Assembly: GCF_964355755.1 (NCBI RefSeq)
Contig: NC_092670.1
Location: forward strand, 11,903,201-11,967,200
DNA: 64,000 bases
Source: Antedon mediterranea
Lineage: Eukaryota; Echinodermata; Crinoidea; Comatulida; Antedonidae
Direction of reading: 5' to 3'
The position numbers and the translations under genes were made by a program. Below the pieces are notes generated by a model. That model was not told the DNA's origin. It searched no databases and saw only the letters and a list, made by a program, of their open reading frames with translations. The first letter of the stretch is position 1; the number at the start of each line of letters is the position of its first letter. This document shows positions 17,889 through 28,800 of this stretch, piece by piece.

Positions 17889-20595
17889 GTAAATATAGAT
17901 ATTATTGATATTATATGATTTGTGCATGCCGGTGCTATATAGTACGGTAGGGGCCTAGTCGAGTCGAGAGGCCGAGCGATTATGGCAGGGGCGCGGCAAA
18001 CCGTAAGAAATCATAGTAGGCACAGGTTCAATGGTCCACTCGATCGTAACAGTAGTAGTTATGATGAAAAAGTCTTTTCAGATAAGGCCTTTTAAAAAAA
18101 AATGGAGGCCCAGTATCTATATATCTGGTCATATACAGTACTCTAAGCCCCGCCCCCCTACCCCATTGTGTACATATTACCCCGGTGTATTGTTTCATCT
18201 CATCCTCTGTCGTTCATGGTAGACGCTGCGACTGAAGTCAAGATTCCAACAGGAAAATATATTCTACATTATGTCTCCACGATCGGGGAATGACACGCAT
18301 TGCGTCGCGGGGGTTGGAAAGTTGCATCGATAGCTATTGCCGGCTAACCCGATCCTTCCTTCTGTTACATAATTAATTAATTGTTTATTTACAGTGTATT
18401 TTTTGCTTTGATTTCAGTTGTTCTAAAATTCGACATCTTATCGATGGCACCAAAGACAGATGATGCAAATACGGAGAAATTTTCATCAGGTAAAATTGAC
18501 CGATGGCTTATAAAAGACGTCGCTTGCCATTTGACAAATGTTCTTCTTCCTTTAAACTTTGATTCCTAGTGGGAACGAATCGTTTCAAAAGCCTCTAAAT
18601 TAAGACCACTTGAATCATACAAATAGAAACACCATAGCAAATAAATAACAAACAGACCACTTAGACTTGGTCCCAACTTGAGACACAGCACAATGACGTA
18701 ACAACGCAGCGTAAGTGATTTAACCAATCACAGGCGATATATTACCGTCGCTTGGAATTTTGTTAACTCGCTTGCGTTGCGTCTTGTTCCCTGCGTTGCC
18801 TTTATTGGGAACCAAGCTTTAATCATGGAGATCATTTGAATAATAGAACCACCACAAACACATTTCACATAAGACAACTTGTTCACGACTAACTCACTAC
18901 ATTATTGATGACAATCCTGAATTGGTGTATCTATACATTTTTACAGACACATTAACAACAACATTAAACAAAATTGCTGCAAAACAAGGTGTACCAACAT
19001 CATCACCACCCATAACCAAACAAGTGGAGATAGTGGTTACATCGGTATCATTGTTAACCAACTATTACACGATTCTAACAGGCGTGAAACACTGTAAAGG
19101 ATGGACGTGTAAAAACGGTAATTGCATTGCCCACGAAGCTTTCTGTGACACCGTTGATAACTGTGGCGACAACAGCGATGAGCGTGGATGTGGTAAGTTT
19201 CTCTAATGTGACCCAAAGAAAATCCTTCGTTTGTAATTGGTGGTATAATTGCACGCGCGCGTCAGAGTTACGTCCAATGAGGAGTCAAATGAATCACACA
19301 TTGCTCATGGTTCCGGTATATATGAATTCCGTGAGATTTTAGTGCTCAAATTGTGTTCTTTTTTTAGCAGATTTTGAATCAAATTAGGGTAATGTTTCGA
19401 CCCAATGTTTGCCTCTATAGTCTTTCTGGAAGTTGCACATTACTTCAAAAGTATGAATACGCATGCGCATAAACCAACACTTTAGATTCGACAAGAGTCT
19501 AGATAATATAATATAGGCCTAGTATAGTAGTAGGGACACAAACTATTTCTCATCTATTGTGTTCAGTTGCTAAATATGATGAATTTTATTAATGAAAAAA
19601 CATATTGTATTGACAGACTACAATACCGTTACACAGTCAACGCCTCCAAATATAATTAGGGAAAAACAAGTTGTGACAACGGCTGCCTCTTCGTTGATAA
19701 CAAAGTTAAAGAAACACACAGGAGCAGCATTGCAGTGTAACGTTATGAACGAGTACAAATGCAAAAATGGTAATTGCGTCTCCAACGAGGTGCTATGCGA
19801 TTCGGTGGATAACTGCGGTGATCACAGTGACGAATACTTATGCGGTAAGTTAGGCTTGGATCCCACTAGAGACACAACGCAAGGACGTCGACGCACAGGT
19901 AGTGTTGATCAATGACGACATAATCCATCGCCTGGAATTGGTCAAATCACTTGCGCTGCGTCACGTCCTTGTGTTGCCTCTCTAGTTGGAACATTATGTG
20001 CTTTGTTTCCAAGGACGTAAGCGATAGATCATCATCCATTACCTCGTGATCTGTCAAACTTGCGTTGCGCTTACGTTCTTGCGTTTCGTCCTGTGGAAAC
20101 CATGGCTTATACTGTTAACGTAAAAAACGGTAAGCTTGGTTCCCACTAGAACGTAACGCAAGGACGTAAACGCAACGCAAGCGTTTTAACCAATGACAAG
20201 CGAAGTTATAGACAGTTAGCAATCACAAGCGAATAAGTCATCGCTTGTGATTGGTCAATTCATTTGCGTTGCGTTACGTCCTTGCGTTGCGTCGCTAGTG
20301 GGAACCACGCTTAACTAACTGATCAGTAACAAGACGGGTAATTCGAACTTAAATGCGCATAAGTACGCAGGGCAGTGTAATGATGAGTACGGTACACCGT
20401 TGAGGATATGGCCGGCAAAATACAGTGTATGAGGTTTATTGAATAGTAATCTGGCTTGTTTTACCTACAGACTGTGGAGATGAAGGAACGGCGTTTATAT
20501 GCGACGACAACTACTGTGTTAATCGTGTGTGGGTGTGTGATGGACATGCAGACTGCTTTGAGGGCGAGGACGAGCATGATTGCCCAGCGATTTGA
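17651..20595 (+). CDS. Short type II membrane protein with three LDLa modules (5 exons)
   Basis: Spliced model of 302 residues; I do not recognise a named orthologue. Exons: 17651-17888, 18418-18489, 18947-19192, 19617-19844, 20471-20595; every intron is phase 1. Residues 1-57 are a Ser-rich cytoplasmic tail ending in a basic cluster (KRSVEHRYKRK). Residues 58-78 are a strong membrane segment (YLILIAFIILVVCITVFIL), which by positive-inside makes it type II. LDLa modules fall at about 152-185, 226-261 and 263-299, each with the acidic calcium site (CGDNSDE, CGDHSDE, EGEDEHDC). The last two modules abut. Gene layout, phases and the final DCGD exon match the upstream SEA gene, so the two look like tandem paralogues, this one without SEA, mucin and thyroglobulin parts. 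Likely a cell-surface ligand-binding protein; partner unknown. Confidence 0.85.
18418..18489 (+). CDS. Exon 2: stalk, three-LDLa gene
   Basis: Acceptor TGATTTCAG, donor GTAAAA, phase 1 to 1. Encodes VLKFDILSMAPKTDDANTEK, just outside the membrane. Confidence 0.75.
18665..18822. mobile_element. MITE family A, decayed copy
   Basis: Left CTTGGTCCCAACTTG and right ATTGGGAACCAAGCTTTAA. Internal AACCAATCAC and CGCTTGCGTTGCGT match the family. Lies in intron 2 of the three-LDLa gene. Confidence 0.7.
18947..19192 (+). CDS. Exon 3: Thr-rich stalk and LDLa 1
   Basis: Acceptor TTTTTACAG, donor GTAAGT. A Thr/Ser-rich stretch leads into a full LDLa: CKGWTCKNGNC, then FCDTVDNCGDNSDERGC. Confidence 0.9.
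19617..19844 (+). CDS. Exon 4: linker and LDLa 2
   Basis: Acceptor ATTGACAG, donor GTAAGT. LDLa core YKCKNGNCVSNEVLCDSV, then DNCGDHSDEYLC. Strongly similar to exon 3, so likely an exon duplication. Confidence 0.9.
19850..19993. mobile_element. MITE family A, decayed copy (cluster 1 of 3)
   Basis: Begins TTAGGCTTGGATCCCACTAG shortly after the exon 4 donor; contains ACACAACGCAAGGACGT and CACGTCCTTGTGTTGCC. Confidence 0.7.
19996..20106. mobile_element. MITE family A, short copy (cluster 2 of 3)
   Basis: GTTTCCAAGGACGTAAGCG at left and TTGCGTTGCGCTTACG, CCTGTGGAAACCATGGC at right; shortened interior. Confidence 0.6.
20131..20315 (-). mobile_element. MITE family A, intact copy (cluster 3 of 3)
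   Basis: TAAGCTTGGTTCCCACTAGA at left, CTAGTGGGAACCACGCTTAA at right. Read on the minus strand it matches 16581-16759 with few differences, so both are recent. Confidence 0.85.
20471..20595 (+). CDS. Exon 5: LDLa 3 and stop codon
   Basis: Acceptor CCTACAG; TGA at 20593-20595. Encodes FICDDNYCVNRVWVCDGHAD, then EGEDEHDC. Starts DCGD like the last exon of the upstream gene. Confidence 0.9.
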
Positions 20596-23048
20596 AGTAC
20601 AAACTTAATGTAGGCCTACGTTAAACCACAAGAAAATGCTCAGTAGTCTCTTCCACGATTCATCGGCCGGGAAAACCTACACAAGACAAAAAGTAGGGGC
20701 TATTATTGTAGAGAACATTTTAGGTGTACAGTACTGTAGTTGCAGCTATGATCATAGGCTATCGCTTTAATTGGTAAAAAGATAAACATCTTGGCACACA
20801 TGGCGTTCCATACGTATACTTGAGCTGGAAAGATTAGAGACTTCGGGCAAGTAATACTGTATCTAAGATAAACGAGTGTGTAACCGTTCAACGGGCGCTA
20901 GATCGCTGTGTCTATGTTCGGGTGTATGTGTGTGAATATGTCTGAATGTGGTAATTCTCTTTTTTTTAAAGGCTGAGGAAATTGAAAAAATTAAGTAAAA
21001 ATTGATAAAAGTTTAACTTTTGTATTCTCAGGAAGTAGACATTTATATATTGTGTAAGGCCTTTGCTAAGCATATGATTATTTCCTCTAATTGTTTGGAC
21101 GATCATACTGCCTGTATATAATTAATGAAACGTATAGAATTTAATGTAACATTTGTATATTTAGCAGGAAGAAATAACATATCTGTATTTCTCGATTTTT
21201 TTCTAATCGCCAGTCTTGTGATTGCCACTGGATCACCTATACTCTACTATAAGCTGACAACCATTTCCCTTTATGTAAACTTTAACCCATTTGTACCTGA
21301 TACGATCACATCGAAACTAATTATAAAAATATATAAAAATCGTTTTAAACTGGGTACAGTTTCAATAACCAAACTTTATTAAATACATTTTTTTTATTAC
21401 CAACAGTTTTCTAAAAATAATATATACCCGGGTATTTACAATTTCTCATGATAAAGGTGTTTTTTTTTTTTACTTTTATTCAATAACAATAGATTTTGTT
21501 TTAGTTTTACTCCCGTTCTGTTTTATTTTACCATGACAATCTACTGTATTTTGTTTTAACTTAAGAACGTTTTTAATTATAAAAAAAAGTTGAAACGTAT
21601 AATTTATTGCAAATATTCCCTTTAAAAGACTCTTTGAAATGTCTATATGTCACCCTATAGATGAATCATTAAGCTTACCATGAAAAACAATTATGTAAAA
21701 TAGCAAAGGTTCCTTGTTTTGGATCAAAACATGAACAGAATTTAATTTAACCGTACAAACGGTTATGTATCAAACACAGAAGCTAAACAAGTAGATTCAA
21801 TTTACACACCATACCGCCAACCTAAAATCTATATAGAAAACAAACAAAAATCTTAATAGTCGCGATACAATTAAAAATATCCTATACTAATGGAATAAAA
21901 TACATTATGTACAGTTAGTTAGTGAATACTGAATTAATGCTTAAACGGTAAAGATGGAAAAATCAATTTATCTTAACTAAAATTACAACAATTAATATAA
22001 TTTATTTTGCACTTTTTATCATAATTTACCATAAAACGTACATTTAAGACAAGGAATGACATGGTTTAATGTTTTTAAAGTGATATATATGTATTATTTT
22101 CCAAAAAACGTCCAAAATTGCAGGGAAGGGGTCTTTAACAAACTGCTTTTGTCCGCCAGTGGTTTAACAGAAAACAATGGGTTAGGTTGATTACAAAAGG
22201 AGGACGCCTAACACGATTATAATGTAAGTAAGTAAGTCCAGAACAAACAAGTATTTCATTGAATAATGCAGTTCGTTATTGTTAAATTGTAAAGTTCTTG
22301 GGTTAGAAAAAGTGCTTAAAATAAAAAATCATCTTAACTTTTTTTTAAGTCAATGAATTTACTTAAGTCAGTTTCAAAATAACGTATAAGCAAATATTTT
22401 AACGCAAAATCTTTTTGGTTAAGATAAAAGAACAAAGTGATAAAATAAAGTCTCAGTTTTTCACTTAAGCACTTTTAAACTATTTTGACTGATAAATGCC
22501 AGCCCTGGAACCAAAACTGTTAAAACAGCTAATTACTAGCCTTCAATCCAAATTCTGTTGATGAGTTACGATAAATACGATTACAAAAATATTATATTAA
22601 TTGAATATTTCTTAATCACTTTGCTTTTAATTTATTTTTTTTATTTATTTTTTTTTTTATTCATACTCATCCAACAGCAAATTAATGTTTAGAGAACACA
22701 ATTGAAATCTAGAATCTGTTACTTTTACCTAGACCAAAAACAAACTTTCAATAAAACAATAACATTCTGATTGATGATGTCCGCAACTATGTGCAAATAA
22801 GCTACACAACTTTCGTTTATCCAGCTATTAATATACACCCTGCGTTATTTATGTAGTATAATGTGCAAGCAATCTAAAGCTCTGTTTACACTATCAAACT
22901 AGATGGACAAAAAAAAGTGTGGTGTGCCCAAACATTAGTAGTGATACGACATTATAGGCACATCACATTTTGTTTTGTTAAATAAAGTTTGATAGTATAG
23001 ACAAATCTCAATAATATAATGTTGCTATTGATGTTCTCACATCACTCG
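20596..23048. other. Intergenic 3-prime of the three-LDLa gene
   Basis: No gene recognised. A frame at 21125-21382 lacks any family signal. ATTAAA at about 21378 is a possible polyadenylation signal. Contains MITE B at 22875. Confidence 0.45.
22875..23010. mobile_element. MITE family B, copy 1
   Basis: TAAAGCTCTGTTTACACTAT at left and AAAGTTTGATAGTATAGACA at right; interior GGTGTGCCCAAA and AGGCACATCACATTTTG. Palindromic, no coding. Confidence 0.8.
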
Positions 23049-23191
23049 TGACTTCTACTTGCACGCAAGGACGTAACTGCACCGCAAGTGATTTAGCCAA
23101 TCGCGGCGCGATGGACCTGGACCATCCCAACTGTCGCTTGTGATTGGTCAAACGATGTGATACGTTGCATCCAAATAGGAACAATGAAGCT
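23049..23191. mobile_element. MITE family A, decayed copy
   Basis: CGCAAGGACGTAACTGCACC, then CGCTTGTGATTGGTCAAACG; terminal repeats eroded. Confidence 0.55.
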
Positions 23192-24073
23192 TAAAGTTTT
23201 GTAGGTATGGGTTCTAAGAAAAAAAAATCATGATTTCTAAAACCCTCTGGGATAAGAAAGCATATTAACGAACTAGAAACATTTCTACTACATTATCAAT
23301 TCATAAATTTATAAATTAATTAATTTGAAATTCAAGGTTTATTGATTAAATTTCTCGCAATCATGGTGTATTTTTAACTTGACGAAATGCTAAGTATAAT
23401 TTCCTCGTTTGTTTGTTGTTTGCACGATGACGTCTAAACATTTCAAGTTATCGTACAGTTGGTAAATAGACTACCAATTTAAAAGAAAATCGACACACAA
23501 AAGTCATCTGTATGTTTAATACTGGCCAAAATATTTAATAGCGCGCCCTCTGTCGGTGTATTTCTGATTTTTGAATTTATTACATTCATTTTAAATTTCT
23601 GAAAATCAAACAGAATCCCAATCATATTTTTTTAAGAATAGATATTCTTTAATACCTAGTGGAAATCCTAGTTGATGTGGTGTTTCTGTAAAACCACAGT
23701 GTTTATATTTGAATAAAGTAATAAAAAAAAAAACAATAGGTATTGTGTTTCTAATTGCTTCCTTTACAACAACCTATTCACTGTTATTTAAATATTTGGA
23801 TGGCGAATAAACACTAAAGTATGGTTTTGCTGTATGCCTAAATGTCGTTCTAAAAAGGAATTAAAGTAATAACATTAAGATGTCTCCACCATTTGTTGTG
23901 CTATTACCGTGGTGCTCGAGAAGGACGGCAGCAACCAAATGCGTCGAGTCTATCTTTCAACATTACTTAAAACATACTTTATGTAACACAGTGAATCTTG
24001 CATTACTAAACTATATTGCTTTATTCCTTAGACTTTTTCTCATGGGGTTTATGGAGTCTCAAAGTTGCATTAT

Positions 24074-24370
24074 GTTTAAGAGATATATTCTCGTTTACAA
24101 GAGATATATTCGCGTTTACAAGAGTTTGATTTGCGTTTACAAGAGATATATTCTCGTTTACAAGAGATATATTCTCGTTTACAAGAGATATATTCGCGTT
24201 TACAAGAGATATATTCGCGTTTACAAGAGATATATTCTCGTTTACAAGAGATATATTCTCGTTTACAAGAGATATATTCTCGTTTACAAGAGATATATTC
24301 TCGTTTACAAGAGATATATTCGCGTTTACAAGAGATATATTCGCGTTTACAAGAGTTTGATTTGCGTTTT
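24074..24370. repeat. 21-bp minisatellite, about 14 units
   Basis: Unit TTTACAAGAGATATATTCTC + G, with a C/G variant at one position and two units ending GAGTTTGATTTGCG. 21 is a multiple of 3, so several frames on both strands stay open (for example LVNENIS repeats); this is not evidence of a gene. Confidence 0.95.
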
Positions 24371-25299
24371 TAACTAATGTAGTCCTTTCTGTCACAATGG
24401 GGAAATTTCAATTCAAGGTAATCATATTTTAGTATAAATTTTAAATCAATAAAAAATACATTTATTTTAATTATAATAGCTTTAAAATTAATGCTAAATT
24501 TGTATCAAATAATTAATTAATATCTACACAATAAAAAAACAGCAATTAAATTTGTAAATTTTAAAGAATGTACAAAAATTATACAACATATACTATACTT
24601 CATAGGGCAATTGCGTAACCATTTCTCTACATCTAATGAGAAAACATAGTCAGATCCAGAGATGGCCGTGTCCGCTTTATCCAACATTTTAATAAGTTAA
24701 GGGCTTTTTACGAATCTGTATCTATGGAAGGACCCCATGCATGTCAGTCTCAGCTGTTTTGGGTCACCCTCATTTAATAATAAATAAAAATACCCTCTAT
24801 TTAGCTTTCTCTTACATAAAACCCTGGATAAGTCTCTGCTTTTGTTATATCAAGCAAAGACTGATCCAGTTGGATCCAACTTTGAAATATAAACATTTTA
24901 ACTACAGTAACTAATAAGTGAATAACTTATTACATTAAAACAAAATTTGTAAATGAAATAAACGTTGTCTAATAATATTTAGGAATGATGTATTGTAATG
25001 ATGGAAAAAACACAGCCATGATTGGAATGAAAACATGGAATCTACTACCCTGGATGGAAAGAAAATCGTAAATACTTCAAAGGGCTTTCGGTTTAAAACA
25101 AATAAACACAGAATTTTGTAAAGTTGTAAGGACGACATACGTATATGCAACGTGGAACTGTTTATGCGAACGACTTGAAAGACTCTCTTTGTGTACGTTT
25201 GTCCTGAGAATGTATTGGTAATGTGTTAATTCTCCGGTAACTTGTGTTTAAAACACTGATTTTACCTATAACAATTATTTATTTTGAGGAAATCCTCAC
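24371..25299. other. Intergenic, no gene seen
   Basis: AT-rich sequence between the minisatellite and a possible exon at 25300; I see no supported feature. Confidence 0.4.
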
Positions 25300-25379
25300 C
25301 AGGTTGTGTGAGTGACATCAGACGTTTGATGTTCTCAGACCTCAAGACGTCACTCAGTGTCATGCCTGACAAAGTATTC
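25300..25379 (-). other. Possible unassigned exon on the minus strand
   Basis: Bounded by TGTCAG acceptor and GTGAGG donor; reads NTLSGMTLSDVLRSENIKRL then MSLTQP, with coding-like composition. It is 3-prime of the SNTG stop, so it could be an alternative last SNTG exon or part of another gene. Not recognised. Confidence 0.3.
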
Positions 25380-25637
25380 CTGACAGAACCAGGTAGACAT
25401 AACCTTTGAACCAAAAAAAAAAAATTGATCAAACTTTCCCACAACCAAATTTTACCATTAAAAAACCAATATTATTCTACCATACACAATCCTATGTAAA
25501 GATGAATACTCAATTTTTTCCATACTCAACCATTTTATATTTTGTTTTTACGCTTGTTGTGGTTGACAAAACCCACAAATCTGTAAAAGTGAAATTAGAA
25601 GAAATAAAGACAAAGGAACTCTTTTTAATGTATTGCT

Positions 25638-25643
25638 TTTATT
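25638..25643 (-). promoter_or_regulatory. SNTG: Candidate SNTG polyadenylation signal AATAAA
   Basis: AATAAA on the minus strand, about 85 bases after the SNTG stop codon. Suitable place, but not proven. Confidence 0.4.
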
Positions 25644-25725
25644 GGACATGCATTGGGATTTTTAGTTTCATGAAAAAGAAAAATGAAAGTTAAACTTTTA
25701 AACTTACCTTGTTATTTGAGTCCTG

Positions 25726-25842
25726 CTACCGTTGAATATCTGACGCACTTTTCATAAATACTGGATCGAGGCATGCCAACTTGGCGGAGATGAAAGCATG
25801 CATGCAATGAAGTAATTTTCTAAGATTTGGGCATTCTATTTC
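25726..25842 (-). CDS. SNTG: SNTG exon 18 and stop
   Basis: EIECPNLRKLLHCMHAFISA then KLACLDPVFMKSASDIQR and TAG at 25726-25728. The tail is shorter than in vertebrates. Confidence 0.96.
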   Translation of the reverse strand, partial: EIECPNLRKLLHCMHAFISAKLACLDPVFMKSASDIQR

Positions 25843-28800
25843 CTGAAGAAAAATTTATAACAATAGTTACATTATTAATCGTGCATAATAATAGAGTAAA
25901 CAAGAAAAAAAGGTAGAAACAATAATATTAAGACATAATAATTATTCTAGGGACAGGTACAAGGAAATGATATTAAATAACATTTTGTTTAAAAGGCTAA
26001 AAAAAGAATAAACAACATGGGACCATTAATGTACAAGACATACTCATGAGATCTCGGGCCTGCAAGATCTCTAAGTAACTTGCCCATTTGGCCAGTCAAC
26101 TGTTTACAGAAATTTCATACAAACAATAATCTTTATTTTGTTTATTTTATTTTGTTTGACAAATTACCAAGATTTTTTTTTTATCATTATGCAAATTGGA
26201 TAACCATATTCATTTATTCGAGTTCATTCACTATCCTTCTTAAAAGTGACAATGACAAAACATATACAAGATGCTGTATATAACCAAAGTCTTAAGCTCT
26301 GACTACACTATCAAACTAGTTTGACTACTAAAAAAGTGATGTGCCCAAATATGGTAGTAATATGACGTCATCATGTCCATATATGGGCACATCACATTGT
26401 TTTTGTCACATAAAGTTTGATAGTGTAGACAAAGCTTTAAACAAGTTATTGGGTGTGGAGTTGTTTTTCTGCCATGAAAAAAAATCCTGACATATTACAG
26501 GATTTGGATCCAGGACCCTTGGATCGGCAACCGAGCATCTTAACCACTAAGCCACAACTCCATTCCGTTGAATTTGGTTCAGTAAAGAAAACTGATTTAC
26601 TGGCCCTATACGACTATATTCATACCTGGACTTCAGTTGTACTTTTATTAGTAGCAACAAAATGCAGCTTGACTTTAGATGCCCCGTCATCTGATGAACT
26701 TTTTAGTTGTGAAAATTTGTATGTCCACAGAGCAGCCTAAAAGAAAGAAAATTATAACTGCTGATCAATCTGAATAGAGTAGAAGACATAGTTTTGTGTT
26801 GTCTTTTTTGCTATATACTATTTGATAAATGCGTATATATAATAATAGGGAAGTTTTGCAACCTTACGAATACGATAACGAAAACGGATACGTCACACAT
26901 TTGTAAAAGTTTTGAGCTGATCCCCATTTCATATTCGTAAAGCCTATTCGTGTTGACGAATATCACCAGTCATATTCGTAACTACAAAACGAGTATAGTT
27001 TTTGATCTATTTTGCACACGTTGCATTTGAATCAGGAATTATTCATGATTATAATATAATTATAGATTTATTGAAAGTAATTTACTAAAATACCAGGTCA
27101 ATTTTGATAAATAGCAGTTTTTTAAAGTCCTCACTCGCTTTGATGTTACGCTTGGCCTAGGCAGCTAAGCACCAAGCAACACGTGCTTCGCTCAAATTTA
27201 CCGCAGTCATATTTTGGACGACGCCCTCAATATTTCGTTGCCATGCGAAACAGATTTTTACTGGCTTACGAAAAACGAATACGTGTGCGTGACGTATCTG
27301 TTTTCGTTATCGTATTCGCAAGATTGCGAAAACTCCCTATTAATACAATGTACAATTTAAAAAGACATGAACTAAATTAAAGTTAAAAATAAATGCACAA
27401 TACTGAAGATCAACTAACCTTATTTTGGGCATCAAATAACGTAAAACCAGTTTCAAAGTCCAGCGTAAAACCGACTACTTTCCTTCTCCACGTACAGCCA
27501 TAAGTTTTGTTCTAGTAAATTAGAAAACAAACAAAGTTTAACAAAAAAATTGAAAATATATCCAACCAAGATGATGAACTTATAAAATATAACAGTGAAT
27601 TCAGTCAATTTATTTTCTTCTACCTATTTAAAGCTCTATCTACACTATCAAACTTGACAAAATGTATGTGCCTATATATGTACATGATAATATTTGGGCA
27701 CATCACACTTTTTTTTTGGTCAAATTAGTTTGATAGTGTAGACGGGGCTCAAGTGACACCTATCTAATTTTGGGCCTAGACCCTCTTTCTTGTGACATAC
27801 TCCATCCATCTACTTCCTAATAAATAAGATCTTGTGTTACCAGGGCATAAGTTTCATTAATTATTTAAAACACCTTCAGTGGCTGTAACCAATCACACTA
27901 GGTAAATCCTTAGAGAACTTTTCAATATGGAAATCCTTAGGGACCATATTAAAACTATTCTACTGCAGTTACTGCTTGTTGGAGATGCTTTATCTGCCTA
28001 ATCATTTTTTACATTGAAACAAACTAAAATAAGTTATAGCAGCAAGAAAATATAGTTACTGCAGTAATTGAAGTAGACATTTTGACATGATCCCTCCTCT
28101 ATGTATAATTGTTGTGGTGGTTTGTTTGTTTGTAATATTTATTGCTATCCATAAAATACAAAATACAATACATTATAGCTTGAAATTAACAAAATCATAC
28201 AAAAACTATATAATTATACTGTTATGGAATAGCAGAGGATAACCCTTTAAGCTGGGAAGCTTGTTTCAGAAGGGGTCCTCGACTATTATTAAACATCTAA
28301 ACATTTAAAAAAAACATGGAAAGATATAATTTAGTTATATAGTGAACTAGAGAGGAACGTACCCTAAGTCTAATAACAGCTGCGTGAGAAGCCTGGTGTA
28401 TTGCACTATGCCACACTGCCATCTCTCTTCTTGTTTCCGTACTCATATAATGGCTATCCTCACCAGCTTCAATTCCAAAACAATATGGCCGCTCGTCAAG
28501 CAATTCTACATCCTATGGAAAACGAAGGAACATATTTTAAAGACTATTAATTAATATGTTTAATTGTATTTCAAATCGTGTACAAAGAACAAAATACAAC
28601 AAGGGGGGTTCAAATAGCATTGTTTTAATCTCAGAATTAATATAAAAATAATTGTGTATATTGAGACAAAAGCTACAATGTGTTACTCACTATGCAGCTG
28701 TTGAGTCATAAAGTCATTTTGTTCAGGAACATGAACGGCATCACTGTTGGACTTAATAGCTGCATAGTTGGGTTGGTGCATTATCACAACAAAAGGTCAC

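Noticed and set aside
21125-21382. 85-codon plus-strand frame after the three-LDLa gene
   Set aside because: AT-rich, no family signal, no splice or promoter context.
24074-24370. CRISPR-like regular repeat
   Set aside because: Units are directly adjacent with no unique spacers, and the genome is eukaryotic.
24021-24395. 124-codon minus-strand frame with heptad repeats
   Set aside because: Product of the 21-bp minisatellite; mirrored by open frames in other registers.
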